A DNA stretch of 64,000 nt from Asticcacaulis sp. EMRT-3. GTDB lineage: Bacteria; Pseudomonadota; Alphaproteobacteria; Caulobacterales; Caulobacteraceae. Location of the stretch: NCBI RefSeq assembly GCF_030027245.1, contig NZ_JASERT010000001.1:1199001-1263000 (forward strand), given 5' to 3'. How positions within the stretch are numbered: position 1 is the stretch's first letter; the number at the start of each line of letters is the position of its first letter. Positions 1 to 9,900 of the stretch are shown here, piece after piece. The notes under the pieces were generated by a model that was not told the DNA's origin, made no database searches, and was given only the letters and a program-made list of their open reading frames with translations. A program made the translations under genes and the position numbers.

Positions 1-601
1 CAGGATAGGTGATGCCGTCCGGATCGGAATTCGAATCGAGGATGGCGATCACCGGAATATTGAGCTTGCGGGCTTCCTGAATGGCGATCGCTTCCTTGTT
101 GGTGTCGATCACGAACATCAGGTCGGGGATGCCGCCCATGTCCTTGATACCGCCCAGGCTCAGTTCCAGCTTTTCGCGCTCGCGCGTCAGGGTCAGCAAT
201 TCCTTCTTGGTGCGACCGGCCGGATTATTGTCAAGCACCTGTTCCAGTTCGCGCAGACGCTGGATCGAACCCGAAATGGTGCGCCAATTGGTCAGGGTGC
301 CGCCGAGCCAGCGGTGATTGACGAAATACTGGGCCGAACGCTTGGCCGAAGTCGCCACCGGGCCTTGCGCCTGGCGCTTGGTGCCCACGAACAGGACGCG
401 GCCACCGGCAGCGGCCACTTCACGCACCTTCAAAAGCGCCTGATGGAACAAAGGCAGGCTTTGCGACAGGTCAATAATATGGATATTGGAGCGCGCACCG
501 AACAGGTAACGTTCCATTTTCGGGTTCCAGCGATGAGTCTGGTGACCGAAGTGCGCACCGGCTTCAAGCAGGAGGCGCATTGAGATTTCTGGCATGGCCA
601 T
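1..601 (-). CDS. rpsB: 30S ribosomal protein S2 (3' end outside window)
   Basis: The translation begins [15 protein letters not shown] and continues with the S2 core ([15 protein letters not shown], then [13 protein letters not shown], then [15 protein letters not shown]), which identifies ribosomal protein S2 of the small subunit. About 200 N-terminal residues are present; the rest lies beyond base 1. The start at 601 is preceded by a GAAGGAT ribosome-binding site about ten bases upstream; a second in-frame ATG follows two codons later. It lies downstream of dnaE on the same strand with a 183-bp gap, so it probably has its own promoter there, although no clear -35/-10 pair was recognised. 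Confidence 0.95.
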   Translation of the reverse strand, partial: MAMPEISMRLLLEAGAHFGHQTHRWNPKMERYLFGARSNIHIIDLSQSLPLFHQALLKVREVAAAGGRVLFVGTKRQAQGPVATSAKRSAQYFVNHRWLGGTLTNWRTISGSIQRLRELEQVLDNNPAGRTKKELLTLTREREKLELSLGGIKDMGGIPDLMFVIDTNKEAIAIQEARKLNIPVIAILDSNSDPDGITYP

Positions 602-784
602 AGGTTGGTAATCCTTCTTCCGATAATCCTCCGCGGAGCAAAAAGCCTTGCCGAAAAACCGACAGTCAGCCTCGGAACGCAGCCTTCACAGGAAAGCCGC
701 GCATATCCGCGTGTGAGATGAGGGGCACCTATTCACAATTTCAAAAAAAAGCAAGTCTCAAACAGCGAAAAACAACGCAGCCGC

Positions 785-3700
785 CTAGACATCTTCAAAA
801 TACAACACACCCGGCATAGCCTTGAGCTGCCCACGCAAATGGGCATCGAGACTATATCTCTGCGGCAGGCGAAACTCGACCTCCCCCTCACCACCGAGAT
901 CGCCCGCCAGACTGATTTCACCACCCCTGGGTGACTTCGACACTTCCAGCCGCGCGCGCAGATCGGCCAGGTCGATAATCTGCGCCGAAACATGTACCCG
1001 CAGCCCCATGTCATCGATTTTCAGGGCATTCGCCATCGGCTGTGCCTCATCTCCGAAGAAACGCACCTCGCCATCGCGCCCCTTGCTGCGCACTTTCAAA
1101 ACGATGGAAGCCCCCACCTCCAGATGATCGCGGTTTTTGCGCAGCGATTCCGGCGGAAACAGCACCTCATATTCGCCGCTCGGATCAGACAGGGTGACGA
1201 AGGCGAATTTTTCCCCCGAACCCGCCGCCGCGCGCTCCTGTTTGCGCCGGATAATGCCCGCCATGCGAAACGCTTCGCGCCCCTCACCCGCCAGGGCCAG
1301 GGCTTCGGCATAGAGGGTCACATTGCGGCGCTTGAACACATCCAGCATGTCCTGAAGCGGATGCCCTGACAGATAAAAGCCGATCGCCAGCAACTCCTCG
1401 TCCAGTTGCGCCGGCCCCGACGTAGCGGCCACATTCGGCAAGCGCGGGCGCGAGGCTTCATTCGAGCCAAACAGGCTGACCTGCGCCGCCACACGATCCG
1501 CGGCGATGCTTTGGGCATAGGCGATCAGAATATCGGCCGCCGCAACGATCTGTGCCCGGTTGGGATGGATGGAATCGAAAGCCCCTGCACGTGCCAGATT
1601 TTCAATAGCCCGCTTATTGACCGATTTCGGGTCAATCCGCTCCAGAAAATCGAACAGATCGGTAAATTTACCGCCTTCTTCGCGCGCCTGCACCACGCTT
1701 TGCATCGCCTCGAAGCCGACATTGCGAATGGCACCGAGCGCATACAATACCTCACCATTGTCCACATCAAAATCAGCCATCGAGCGATTGATGTCAGGCG
1801 GACGGATCGTGACATTGAAACGCCGGGCATCCTGATAAAAGACCGCCAGCTTGTCGGTATTGGTAATATCGAGACTCAAGGTCGCGGCGAAAAACTCCAC
1901 CGGATGATTGGCCTTGAGATAGCCGGTCTGATACGAAATAAAGGCATAGGCGGCGGCGTGCGATTTATTGAAGCCATAGCCCGCGAACTTATTGACCAGT
2001 TCGAAAATGCTATCGGCCTGCCCCGCATCGACACCTTTTTCTTTGGCACCCGAAATGAACCTTGCCTTTTGCAGGTCCATCTCCTCTTTCTTTTTCTTGC
2101 CCATTGCGCGACGCAAAAGATCGGCTTCCCCCAGACTGTAGCCTGAAAGAATCTGCGCGATCTGCATCACCTGTTCCTGATAGATGATGACGCCGTAGGT
2201 TTCCTTGAGCACCGGCTCAAGGCTCGGATGCAGCATATCGATTTCAGCACGACCGAATTTACGGTCAACATAGGTATCGATATTGTCCATCGGCCCCGGA
2301 CGATAGAGCGAGATCAGTGCGGTAATTTCCTCCAGCGAGCCGCAGCGCATCTTGCGCAACGTGTCGCGCATCCCCTGACTTTCAAGCTGGAACACGCCGA
2401 TCGACTGACCGGACGCCAGCAGTTCATAGGTCGGCGCGTCATCGAGAGGCAGGGTTGAATAGTTGATATCGATGCCGCGTTTTTTAAGATAGTTTTCGGC
2501 GCGCTTCAGCGTGGTCAGCGTTTTCAACCCCAGAAAGTCGAACTTCACCAGACCGGCGCTTTCCACCCATTTCATATTGAACTGGGTAGCCGGAATATCG
2601 GAACGCGGATCGCGGTATAGCGGCACCAGTTCCGTCAGGGGGCGGTCGCCAATAACGATACCGGCGGCATGGGTCGAGGCGTTGCGGTAAAGCCCTTCCA
2701 GCTTCAGCGCCGTATCGAGCAGGTTCTTAACCGACTCTTCTTCGTCGCGCGCCTGTTTCAGACGCGGTTCTATTTCGATAGCCTGAGCCAGGGTGGTGGG
2801 ATTGGCGGGATTATTCGGCACCATTTTCGACAGGCGATCAACCTGACCAAGCGGCAACTGCATCACCCGCCCGACATCGCGCAGCACGGCGCGCGCCTGC
2901 AAGGTGCCGAAGGTGATGATCTGCGCTACCCGGTCACGGCCATACTTTTCCTGCACGTAGGAAATGACCTCTTCACGCCGTTCCTGACAGAAATCGACGT
3001 CGAAGTCGGGCATCGACACGCGCTCAGGATTGAGAAAACGTTCGAACAGCAGGCCAAAGCGCAACGGATCGAGATCGGTGATGGTCAGCGCCCAGGCCAC
3101 CAGCGAACCGGCACCTGAGCCCCGTCCGGGCCCGACGGGAATGCCGTGGTTCTTGCCCCATTTGATGAAATCCGACACGATCAGGAAGTAACCGGGAAAC
3201 CCCATCTTCTGGATCACGCCCAGTTCACGTTCCAGACGCGCCCAGTAATCCTCTTCCGGGAAGGCCAGCTTGACCTGTTTGAAGCGCGCCTTCAGCCCTT
3301 CGCGCGCCTGAAAAGCCAGTTCCTCGGCCTCATTCCGGCCTGCACCGGTATCAAAACGCGGCAGGATCGGATCGTGCTTGTTGACCAGAAAGGCGCAGCG
3401 CCGGGCGATTTCCAGTGTATTGTCGCAAGCCTCAGGCAGGTCGGAAAATAATTCACGCATCAGGCTCGCCGGTTTGAACCAGTGATCCTTTGTCACCTTG
3501 CGTCGGTCATCCTGCCCCAGATAGGCACCGTCCGAAATGCACAGCAGAGCTTCGTGCGCCGAATAGAGATCCTCCGTCGCAAACTGCACATCATTGGTGG
3601 CTACCAGCGGCACATCATGGGCATAGGCGAATTCCACCAGCCCCACCTCGGCAGGACCGCCCCTGGCTCCACCGTTCAGGCTACCGTCATGACGTTGTAA

Positions 3701-4213
3701 TTCGATATAAAAGCGATCCCCGAAAGCCGCCTGCATGGCCTGCAAGGCCACCTTCGCTTCATCGGGCCGGTTTTGCCGGTACAGCACGTCAATCGGCCCA
3801 TCAGGCCCGCCGGACAACAGAATCAGCCCTTCATGATGCGCCGCCACCATCTCCCACGGCACGAATTGCTCATCAGCGGAATCAACATAGGCATGGGAAG
3901 ACAGTCTGGTGAGATTGAGATAGCCCTGCTGGTTTTGCGCCAACAGGACAAGCGTAGGAATACGCGCCCACCGCTCCGTGCCGGTGCCACCAATGCCCTT
4001 AACCGGCAGGGCGCAACCGATAATCGGCTGGATACCCGATTCCTTACAGATTTGAGAAAACTCAAGCGCGCCGAACAGATTGCAGCGATCTGCGATACCA
4101 ACAGCCGCCATACCCTGCTTCTGCGCCAGCTTGCCCATATCATAGGCCTTGATCGCGCCTTCGAGCAGCGAATAGGCCGATCTGACCCGCAGATGGATAA
4201 ACTCATCACTCAC
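785..4213 (-). CDS. dnaE: DNA polymerase III subunit alpha (replicative)
   Basis: This is the catalytic subunit of the replicative DNA polymerase, a C-family polymerase of about 1142 residues, close to the 1160 of E. coli DnaE. The N-terminal PHP domain starts with [14 protein letters not shown]. The palm carries [10 protein letters not shown] near residue 361, the catalytic aspartates in PDFDVDF near 400, and [11 protein letters not shown] near 556. An OB-fold follows near residue 980. Length and sequence fit the replicative DnaE rather than the damage-inducible DnaE2. GTG at 4213 is preferred because GGGAG lies about nine bases upstream; an in-frame GTG at 4228 would add five residues. It lies 44 bp downstream of the SOS-controlled micro-ORF and may share its transcript. 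Confidence 0.97.
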   Translation of the reverse strand: MSDEFIHLRVRSAYSLLEGAIKAYDMGKLAQKQGMAAVGIADRCNLFGALEFSQICKESGIQPIIGCALPVKGIGGTGTERWARIPTLVLLAQNQQGYLNLTRLSSHAYVDSADEQFVPWEMVAAHHEGLILLSGGPDGPIDVLYRQNRPDEAKVALQAMQAAFGDRFYIELQRHDGSLNGGARGGPAEVGLVEFAYAHDVPLVATNDVQFATEDLYSAHEALLCISDGAYLGQDDRRKVTKDHWFKPASLMRELFSDLPEACDNTLEIARRCAFLVNKHDPILPRFDTGAGRNEAEELAFQAREGLKARFKQVKLAFPEEDYWARLERELGVIQKMGFPGYFLIVSDFIKWGKNHGIPVGPGRGSGAGSLVAWALTITDLDPLRFGLLFERFLNPERVSMPDFDVDFCQERREEVISYVQEKYGRDRVAQIITFGTLQARAVLRDVGRVMQLPLGQVDRLSKMVPNNPANPTTLAQAIEIEPRLKQARDEEESVKNLLDTALKLEGLYRNASTHAAGIVIGDRPLTELVPLYRDPRSDIPATQFNMKWVESAGLVKFDFLGLKTLTTLKRAENYLKKRGIDINYSTLPLDDAPTYELLASGQSIGVFQLESQGMRDTLRKMRCGSLEEITALISLYRPGPMDNIDTYVDRKFGRAEIDMLHPSLEPVLKETYGVIIYQEQVMQIAQILSGYSLGEADLLRRAMGKKKKEEMDLQKARFISGAKEKGVDAGQADSIFELVNKFAGYGFNKSHAAAYAFISYQTGYLKANHPVEFFAATLSLDITNTDKLAVFYQDARRFNVTIRPPDINRSMADFDVDNGEVLYALGAIRNVGFEAMQSVVQAREEGGKFTDLFDFLERIDPKSVNKRAIENLARAGAFDSIHPNRAQIVAAADILIAYAQSIAADRVAAQVSLFGSNEASRPRLPNVAATSGPAQLDEELLAIGFYLSGHPLQDMLDVFKRRNVTLYAEALALAGEGREAFRMAGIIRRKQERAAAGSGEKFAFVTLSDPSGEYEVLFPPESLRKNRDHLEVGASIVLKVRSKGRDGEVRFFGDEAQPMANALKIDDMGLRVHVSAQIIDLADLRARLEVSKSPRGGEISLAGDLGGEGEVEFRLPQRYSLDAHLRGQLKAMPGVLYFEDV

Positions 4214-4257
4214 GGCGCGCACTCCCACACATGCTGACGCCCGGATGTTTCAGCGGC

Positions 4258-4347
4258 TCAGGCCGCCAGCGACACCACATGGCAGACGAGGACAACAAAG
4301 CCCGTAACGGCGGCGAATGACAACAGGTTATGCAGCGTGCTGACCAT
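4258..4347 (-). CDS. sidA: 29-aa inner-membrane peptide, SidA-like SOS division inhibitor candidate
   Basis: This is an exactly 29-codon ORF (MVSTLHNLLS... to ...SLAA, TGA). Residues 8 to 29 form one hydrophobic segment long enough to span the membrane. An AGAGGA ribosome-binding site lies nine bases before the ATG, and a GTTC-N7-GTTC box starts 20 bases upstream of it. In Caulobacter crescentus SidA is a 29-residue inner-membrane peptide, induced by loss of LexA repression, that inhibits division through FtsW/FtsN; my recollection is that its gene lies next to dnaE there too. Length, topology, operator and position all match. Direct sequence similarity to SidA could not be checked, so the assignment is an inference. 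The short gene would be missed by most gene callers. Confidence 0.62.
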   Translation of the reverse strand: MVSTLHNLLSFAAVTGFVVLVCHVVSLAA

Positions 4348-4366
4348 TTTTCCACATCCTCTTAAT

Positions 4367-4417
4367 GTTCGACTTACGTTCTAAATTCTCTTTTTGTTCT
4401 TTATTCTTGTTTTGTTC
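4367..4417. promoter_or_regulatory. Triple SOS (LexA) operator upstream of the sidA-like gene
   Basis: A perfect GTTC-N7-GTTC box, the LexA site known from Caulobacter and other alphaproteobacteria, lies at 4367-4381. Two further ATTC-N7-GTTC boxes, each one base off consensus, lie at 4385-4399 and 4403-4417. The three boxes are spaced exactly 18 bp apart. They lie between lolD and the micro-ORF, five bases from its ribosome-binding site, so LexA bound here should block transcription of the micro-ORF and possibly of dnaE downstream. Confidence 0.75.
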
Positions 4418-4511
4418 CGCACGCAAGCGTCTTTTTTATCCCCAAAGAGAACAAAATAAAAACCGGTTGATAAGATTGTGGATTTTCAGCGGTTCTGATT
4501 TGGCGCGCCGG

Positions 4512-5192
4512 TCAGGCCGGCACCAGCCGCCCATTCTCAAGCCGCACGATGCGATCCATATGTGCCGCCAGTTCGACATTGTGCGTAGCAATGACAGCGC
4601 CGACGCCCTGCGCCTTGATGATGGTTTTCAGCGCTTCGAAAACCTGCTGTGACGTGACCGGGTCGAGATTACCGGTCGGTTCATCCGCCAGCAGAAGCCG
4701 CGGCTGATTGGCCAGGGCACGGGCAATGGCCACGCGCTGCTGTTCGCCGCCCGACAACTGCCCCGGCAGGTGATCGAGCCGTTCGCCCAAGCCCAAGGCC
4801 GACAGAAGTTCACGGGCCCTGGCCTCGCTGTCGGCGGGCTTTCGGCCCAGAATATTCTGCGGCACCATCACATTGCCAAGCGCGGTGAATTCCGGCAGCA
4901 GATGGTGAAACTGATACACAAAACCAATATGATGCAGGCGCGCGCGCGTCCGCACGGCTTCGCTGGCACCGGCATAGTTTATGCCGTCGATCATGATCTG
5001 CGCGCCCGGTGCGGCTTCGAGCAGGCCTGCGGCGTGCAGCAGCGATGACTTGCCTGAGCCGGAAGGCCCGACCAGCCCCACCAGTTCGCCAGCCTCGACA
5101 TCGAGATCGGCTCCTTTCAGCACGGCCAGTTTTCGCCCGTCGCCGATATCGTAATCACGAGTCAGACCCTTGAGGCTCAAGACCTTATTCAT
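4512..5192 (-). CDS. lolD: Lipoprotein-releasing ABC transporter ATP-binding protein LolD
   Basis: This is the ATPase of the Lol system, which extracts outer-membrane lipoproteins from the inner membrane and passes them to LolA. The 226 residues carry Walker A GPSGSGKSS (42-50), Q-loop Q94, signature LSGGEQQ (146-152), Walker B LLLADE (166-171) and H-loop H204. The ATG overlaps the end of the permease gene by eight bases, which indicates translational coupling in one operon. The closely related MacB/FtsE ATPases are the main alternative, but the neighbouring LolC/E-type permease supports LolD. Confidence 0.93.
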   Translation of the reverse strand: MNKVLSLKGLTRDYDIGDGRKLAVLKGADLDVEAGELVGLVGPSGSGKSSLLHAAGLLEAAPGAQIMIDGINYAGASEAVRTRARLHHIGFVYQFHHLLPEFTALGNVMVPQNILGRKPADSEARARELLSALGLGERLDHLPGQLSGGEQQRVAIARALANQPRLLLADEPTGNLDPVTSQQVFEALKTIIKAQGVGAVIATHNVELAAHMDRIVRLENGRLVPA

Positions 5193-6471
5193 AGCGAAGT
5201 GCCTCCACCGGTTCGAGCTTGGACGCCCACAAGGCCGGGAAGAAGGTGGATATACTGGCCGCCAAAAGCGAGGCCACCACCACGAAGATCACCTCGGACG
5301 GCTCCATCTTGGCGGGCACATGATCGAGATAATAGATGTCCTTGTTGAACAGCGAAGTATGGAACAACCATTCGAGGAAGTCCTGAATCTGGCGGATAAA
5401 GGTGCAAAACAGCACGCCGATCAACAGACCGCTGAAGGTGCCCGTGGCACCAATCGTCGTACCGGTCAGGAAAAAGATGCGTGAAATCGCGCTCCGGTCC
5501 GCCCCCATCGTGCGCAGGATCGCCACGTCGCGCGTCTTGTTTTTGACCAGCATGACGATGCCGGAAATAATGTTGAGCATGGCGATAATGACGATGAAAA
5601 ACAGGATGAAACGCATGGCGTTACGCTCAACCTTCAGCGCACCCCACAAGGGCGCGTTCTGCTCTTTCCAGGTGGCGATCACCGCCCCCTGCCCCGCCGC
5701 CTGATGCAGGGCCGGCAGGTAGGACTCGATGTCATAGGGCTTGTCCACCTTCAGCTCGACCGTGTCCCATTCATCCTCGCGGTCGAAGAAGAGCTGCGCC
5801 TGCTGGATTGGCATATAGACGAAGCTTTTGTCGATCTCGCTGACACCGCTCTTGAACACGCCGCCCACCGTATAGACCTTGCGGCGCGGCGTGGCCCCAA
5901 AGGCGGTCGAGCCGCCCGGCGACACTAGAGTCACCTGATCGCCCGGCAACAGGCCCAGTTCATTGGCCAGGCCATCGCCCACCAGCACCACATTGCCACC
6001 ATAGTCACCGACGCCGAACTGCGCCATCGAGCCGCCTTTCTCGATGGTGCCGGAAACGATCGGCGTCTTTTTCAGGTCTTCAGGCACGACGCCGCGCATA
6101 TAGGCGAGACTTGTTTCGCCATGCGCACTTTCGATCAGGCCCGGCGAATCGATCAGCGGTGTGGCTTCGGTGACGCCCGGTACAGCCTTCAGGCGCTTCA
6201 GCATATCATCACGGTGGGCGAAATCATCGATCACCTGACCGCCGACATAGGCATGACCGCCAAAGGCCAGGGTGCGCGACATCAGTTCGTCGCGGAAACC
6301 GTTCATGATCGACAAAACGCAGATCAGCGCCGTCACCGCCAGCGTAATCCCAACAAAAGAGATGATGGCGATCACCGCAATACCGCCATCCTTGCGCTTG
6401 GTGCGCAAATAACGCATGGCCAGGTCGATTTCCCAGCGCTTAAAGGCGAACATCGACAGGACAGCGTTCAT
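5185..6471 (-). CDS. Lipoprotein-releasing ABC transporter permease (LolC/LolE family)
   Basis: This 428-residue protein has the LolC/LolE layout. One transmembrane helix lies near residues 33-55, a large periplasmic domain follows, and three transmembrane helices lie near 285-310, 330-360 and 390-415, with the family's conserved N-terminal DLAMRYLRTKRKDGG stretch. It forms the membrane part of the Lol exporter with LolD. A single LolC/E-type gene here suggests the homodimeric (LolF-like) form found in many bacteria outside the gammaproteobacteria, although a second paralogue could lie outside the window. It is five bases downstream of proS and overlaps lolD. Confidence 0.92.
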   Translation of the reverse strand: MNAVLSMFAFKRWEIDLAMRYLRTKRKDGGIAVIAIISFVGITLAVTALICVLSIMNGFRDELMSRTLAFGGHAYVGGQVIDDFAHRDDMLKRLKAVPGVTEATPLIDSPGLIESAHGETSLAYMRGVVPEDLKKTPIVSGTIEKGGSMAQFGVGDYGGNVVLVGDGLANELGLLPGDQVTLVSPGGSTAFGATPRRKVYTVGGVFKSGVSEIDKSFVYMPIQQAQLFFDREDEWDTVELKVDKPYDIESYLPALHQAAGQGAVIATWKEQNAPLWGALKVERNAMRFILFFIVIIAMLNIISGIVMLVKNKTRDVAILRTMGADRSAISRIFFLTGTTIGATGTFSGLLIGVLFCTFIRQIQDFLEWLFHTSLFNKDIYYLDHVPAKMEPSEVIFVVVASLLAASISTFFPALWASKLEPVEALRYE

Positions 6472-6476
6472 GGCGA

Positions 6477-7802
6477 TCAGGCTTTCGTCAACTGAGCCGA
6501 TAACTGGGCAAGCGCGGCATCCAGGCTGAGCGACTGGCGCTCACCGGTGGCGCGGCGTTTCAGTTCCACCTCGCCCGCCGCAATGCCCTTGGGGCCGATG
6601 ATCAGTTGCCAGGGCACGCCGATCAGGTCCATGCTGGCAAACTTGGCACCGGGGCGCTCGTCGCTGTCGTGATAGAGCACATCCCTGCCCGCCTTTTGCA
6701 GGGCCGCATAGGCCTGTTCGCAGGCGGCGTCGCAGGCGGCATCGCCGACGCGCAGGTTGATCACGGCCACATCGAACGGCGCCACGCTGTCGGGCCAGAT
6801 CATGCCGGCCTCATCGTGGCTGGCCTCGATGATCGCGCCGAGCAGGCGCGATACGCCCACGCCGTAAGAGCCCATATGGACGGTGATGTCGCCTTCGGGG
6901 CCATTGACGATGGCCTTCATCGGCTTGGAATATTTCTCGCCGAAATAGAAGATATGGCCCACCTCGATACCGCGCGCCGAAAGCTGTTTATCGGCGGGCA
7001 CTTCAGCGAACTTATCCGGCTCGTGCATGTCTTCGGTGGCGGCATAGAGCGCCGTGCGCTGATCGACCTGCGCCTGCAAATCGTTCCAGTCCACATCGGG
7101 GCCGGGCGCGGCCATATCGACCAGATCCTTGTGGCAGAAGACGGCGCTTTCGCCCGTATCGGCCAGAATGATGAATTCATGCGACAGATCGCCGCCGATC
7201 GGGCCGGTATCGGCGCGCATCGGCACAGCCTTCAGCCCCATGCGGGCGAAGGTGTTGAGATAGGCCACGAACATGCGGTTATAGGCACGGCGCGCGCTGG
7301 CCTCATCGACATCGAACGAATAGGCGTCCTTCATCAGGAATTCGCGGCCACGCATCACGCCGAAACGCGGGCGCTGCTCGTCGCGGAACTTCCACGAAAT
7401 CTGAAACAGGTTGAGTGGCAGGTCTTTATACGAGCGCACACTGGCGCGGAAAATGTCGGTGACCATTTCCTCGGCAGTGGGCCCATACAGAAGATCGCGG
7501 TCGTGGCGATCCTTGATGCGCAGCATTTCCTCGCCATAGTCTTCGTAACGGCCCGATTCGCGCCACAGATCGGCCAGTTGCAGGGTTGGCATCAGAAGCT
7601 GCACCGAACCGGCGCGCTGCATTTCTTCCTCAACGATGCGCTCAATCTTCCTCAGAACCTTCAGCCCCAGCGGCAGCCAGGCATAGATACCGGCGGCCTC
7701 CTGACGGATCATGGCGCCGCGCAGCATCAGGCGATGCGAGACGATCTGGGCTTCGGAGGGGTTTTCTTTGAGCAAGGGCAGGAAGAAGCGCGACAGGCGC
7801 AT
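6477..7802 (-). CDS. proS: Prolyl-tRNA synthetase, short alphaproteobacterial type
   Basis: This class II aminoacyl-tRNA synthetase charges tRNA-Pro with proline. It shows GPTAEEMVT (107-115), motif 2 FRDEQRPR (139-146) followed by [14 protein letters not shown], and a C-terminal anticodon-binding domain ([18 protein letters not shown]). At 441 residues it lacks the roughly 180-residue INS editing domain of E. coli ProS (572 residues), as is usual in alphaproteobacteria, where a free-standing editing protein normally clears Ala-tRNA-Pro. It is the first gene of the proS-lolC/E-lolD run. Confidence 0.96.
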   Translation of the reverse strand: MRLSRFFLPLLKENPSEAQIVSHRLMLRGAMIRQEAAGIYAWLPLGLKVLRKIERIVEEEMQRAGSVQLLMPTLQLADLWRESGRYEDYGEEMLRIKDRHDRDLLYGPTAEEMVTDIFRASVRSYKDLPLNLFQISWKFRDEQRPRFGVMRGREFLMKDAYSFDVDEASARRAYNRMFVAYLNTFARMGLKAVPMRADTGPIGGDLSHEFIILADTGESAVFCHKDLVDMAAPGPDVDWNDLQAQVDQRTALYAATEDMHEPDKFAEVPADKQLSARGIEVGHIFYFGEKYSKPMKAIVNGPEGDITVHMGSYGVGVSRLLGAIIEASHDEAGMIWPDSVAPFDVAVINLRVGDAACDAACEQAYAALQKAGRDVLYHDSDERPGAKFASMDLIGVPWQLIIGPKGIAAGEVELKRRATGERQSLSLDAALAQLSAQLTKA

Positions 7803-7904
7803 GGTTGTCTTTTCCGTCAGTTGATAAGGTTGGGGCGCACGCTAAACAGGTTGCGCCGCGCCGTGAAGCGTTTTTGCAGGAGAATTGCGGCGAAATTGGC
7901 CGGA

Positions 7905-8165
7905 TCAGTGAATTTCCGGCAAGGGGATGTGAATCACATACATCAACAGCATCACGATGGCCCAGAAACCAAGCGCCACCAGTGAGTTGAGCCGCATCTT
8001 TTTACCGATCTGATGAACAATCGGCGCGCCGGGATCATTGCCCTTCTGGGTTTCGGTGCCCGCTTCATGCGGGCTTTGATTACCACCGATCGGCAAAACG
8101 GCGAACAGAGTCACCCACCAGATCATCAGGTAGATGGCGGCGCTGGTAACTATCTTGCCGATCAT
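7905..8165 (-). CDS. DUF1467 family small membrane protein
   Basis: This 86-residue protein has two predicted transmembrane helices (about residues 8-27 and 61-80) separated by a polar loop containing NDPGAPIVHQIGKKM. This layout and the GNDPGAP-type loop are typical of the alphaproteobacterial DUF1467 family, whose function is unknown. It lies between argC and proS on the same strand, a neighbourhood in which the family commonly occurs near proS. Confidence 0.8.
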   Translation of the reverse strand: MIGKIVTSAAIYLMIWWVTLFAVLPIGGNQSPHEAGTETQKGNDPGAPIVHQIGKKMRLNSLVALGFWAIVMLLMYVIHIPLPEIH

Positions 8166-8185
8166 GATGTTTCCTCATTCTGGTT

Positions 8186-9130
8186 TTAATCCAGCCCCAG
8201 ACTTTCCTCCACCCCTAATACCAGATTGAGGTTTTGTACAGCCGCGCCCGAAGCGCCCTTGCCGAGATTATCGAACACGGCCACCAGATTGGCGGTTTCG
8301 GCTTCGGGATCGCCAAACACATGAATCAGCAATTGATTGGTATTGGCCAGCAGGTCGCCATTCAGCGAAGCCGTCGCGCGGCTGTCTTCCAGCGAAGCCA
8401 CCGACACGAAGCGCTCGCCGTCATAGGCGGCGCTCAAAGCATCGTGGATCGTGTCGAGATCGGGCGCATCGGGCAGAGCCCACAAGGGCAGCGGCACTTC
8501 CACGATCAGGCCTTGCGGAAAATGGCCAACCGTTGGGCTGAAGATCGGCGACGATTCCAGACCGCTATACAGCGTCATTTCCGGCAAATGCTTGTGGCGA
8601 AGGCCTGTGGCATAGATGCGCTCATGACCGGCTCCGCTTTCGAACTCGGCGATCATCGCCTTGCCGCCGCCCGTATAGCCCGACAAAGACGAAGCGGTCA
8701 GCGGAAAGAAGGGCGCGATCAGGCCGGATTCGACCAGCGGCCGGATCAGGGCGATAAAGCCGGTGGCGTGACAGCCCGGATTTGAGATGCGCTTCGAGGC
8801 GCGGATCAGATCGCGCTGCTCCACGTCCTGACCATTGGGCATTTCGGGAAAGCCATAGGTCCAGCCTTCGGCCACGCGATGTGCGGTCGAGGCGTCGATC
8901 ACGGCGACATCGGGATTTTCGATCAGACTCACCGCCTCGCGCGCCGCCTCATCAGGCAGGCACAGGATAACGGCATCCGCGCTGTTGAGCGCATCGCGCC
9001 GCGCATTGACATCCTTGCGCCGGTCGTCGGACAACCGGATCAGCTCGATGTCGGCGCGCTTTTCCAGCCGCTCACGAATCTGCAAACCGGTGGTTCCGGC
9101 TTCGCCGTCGATAAACACCTTATGGGACAT
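8186..9130 (-). CDS. argC: N-acetyl-gamma-glutamyl-phosphate reductase
   Basis: This enzyme reduces N-acetylglutamyl phosphate to the semialdehyde with NADPH, the third step of arginine synthesis. The nucleotide-binding loop GEAGTTG is at residues 9-15 and the catalytic cysteine is C120 in SNPGCHATG. At 314 residues it belongs to the short (type 2) ArgC class, compared with about 340 for type 1. It lies downstream of rpsI-rplM in the Caulobacter-like order but is separated from rpsI by a terminator and two repeat clusters, so it probably has its own promoter within or near those repeats. Confidence 0.95.
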   Translation of the reverse strand: MSHKVFIDGEAGTTGLQIRERLEKRADIELIRLSDDRRKDVNARRDALNSADAVILCLPDEAAREAVSLIENPDVAVIDASTAHRVAEGWTYGFPEMPNGQDVEQRDLIRASKRISNPGCHATGFIALIRPLVESGLIAPFFPLTASSLSGYTGGGKAMIAEFESGAGHERIYATGLRHKHLPEMTLYSGLESSPIFSPTVGHFPQGLIVEVPLPLWALPDAPDLDTIHDALSAAYDGERFVSVASLEDSRATASLNGDLLANTNQLLIHVFGDPEAETANLVAVFDNLGKGASGAAVQNLNLVLGVEESLGLD

Positions 9131-9150
9131 GAAATGCTCCGCATTTGTGA

Positions 9151-9244
9151 TCCGTGCTTTCCGTGTTTTCCGTGGTTAAAATCCTTCGCCAGCGCAGATG
9201 GCGGCATAGATGCATTGAACCACGGAAAACACGGAAAGCACGGA
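9151..9244. repeat. Inverted repeat with 27-bp perfect arms (CACGGAA family)
   Basis: The arm TCCGTGCTTTCCGTGTTTTC... at 9151-9177 is perfectly inverted at 9218-9244, with a 40-base loop. Each arm contains CCGTG repeated about every 9-10 bases. The same 27-bp arm recurs as an inverted pair at 35114-35192. The element lies just upstream of argC and is noncoding. Confidence 0.85.
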
Positions 9245-9262
9245 AGGAAAAAGTGTCTTAAG

Positions 9263-9352
9263 CCCCCCACATCTGAGATGTGGAGGGAAGTGATGATCCC
9301 CCCTCCTCCCCATATATGGGGAGGTGTCGGCGCAGCCGACGGAGGGGTCATT
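9263..9352. repeat. REP-like mosaic of short hairpins
   Basis: Three small palindromes lie in succession: CCACATCT/AGATGTGG near 9266-9283, CCTCCCCATATATGGGGAGG near 9305-9324, and TCGGC/GCCGA near 9327-9340, closed by GGAGGGGTC. The motif of CTCCCCA...TGGGGAG followed by a G-rich tail recurs at 61441, so this is probably a dispersed intergenic repeat. Confidence 0.6.
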
Positions 9353-9365
9353 TCGAAAACCAAGG

Positions 9366-9397
9366 AAAAAGCGCTTCGGTTTCCCGAAGCGCTTTTT
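9366..9397 (-). terminator. Rho-independent terminator of rplM-rpsI
   Basis: A perfect 14-bp stem (AAAAAGCGCTTCGG with its complement) has a four-base loop. It ends in a T-run on the minus strand, 25 bases past the rpsI stop codon. The stem is A/T-bordered on both sides, so it could act in both directions. Confidence 0.88.
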
Positions 9398-9421
9398 GCA
9401 TGGATAATAATACCCGTGCGC

Positions 9422-9898
9422 TTAACGCTTCGAGAACTGGAAGCTCTTACGCGCCTTGGCGCGACCGTACTTCTTACGCTCAACGACACGCGAGTCGCGG
9501 GTCAGGAAGCCAGCCGCCTTCAGAGCGCCGCGCAGGCCCGGCTCATAATAGGTCAGCGCCTTGGACAGGCCGTGACGGATCGCACCGGCCTGACCCGACA
9601 GGCCCGAACCCTGCACCGACACCATGATGTCGAATTGCGTGGCGCGTTCGGTCAGGTTGAGCGGCTGAGCGATCATCATGCGCAGAACCGGACGTGCGAA
9701 ATACACTTCCTGCTCGCGGCCATTGATGATCCACTTGCCGGAACCCGGCTTGATCCAGACGCGGGCAATGGCGTTCTTACGCTTGCCGGTGGCGTAGGCG
9801 CGGCCCAGCTTGTCGAGTTGCTGCACGCGCACGGCAGGCGCTTCAACCGGATTGGACGACAGGGAAGCCAGGGCTTCCATACCTTGAGTTTCGGCCAT
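9422..9898 (-). CDS. rpsI: 30S ribosomal protein S9
   Basis: S9 is a small-subunit protein whose basic C-terminal tail reaches the P-site tRNA. The 158 residues contain the S9 signature ([15 protein letters not shown] near 38-52, and [17 protein letters not shown]) and end in the family's invariant-style tail [10 protein letters not shown]. The N-terminal extension of about 30 residues is usual in alphaproteobacteria. The gene starts two bases after the rplM stop, so the two form the conserved rplM-rpsI operon. Confidence 0.97.
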   Translation of the reverse strand: MAETQGMEALASLSSNPVEAPAVRVQQLDKLGRAYATGKRKNAIARVWIKPGSGKWIINGREQEVYFARPVLRMMIAQPLNLTERATQFDIMVSVQGSGLSGQAGAIRHGLSKALTYYEPGLRGALKAAGFLTRDSRVVERKKYGRAKARKSFQFSKR

Positions 9899-9900
9899 GT

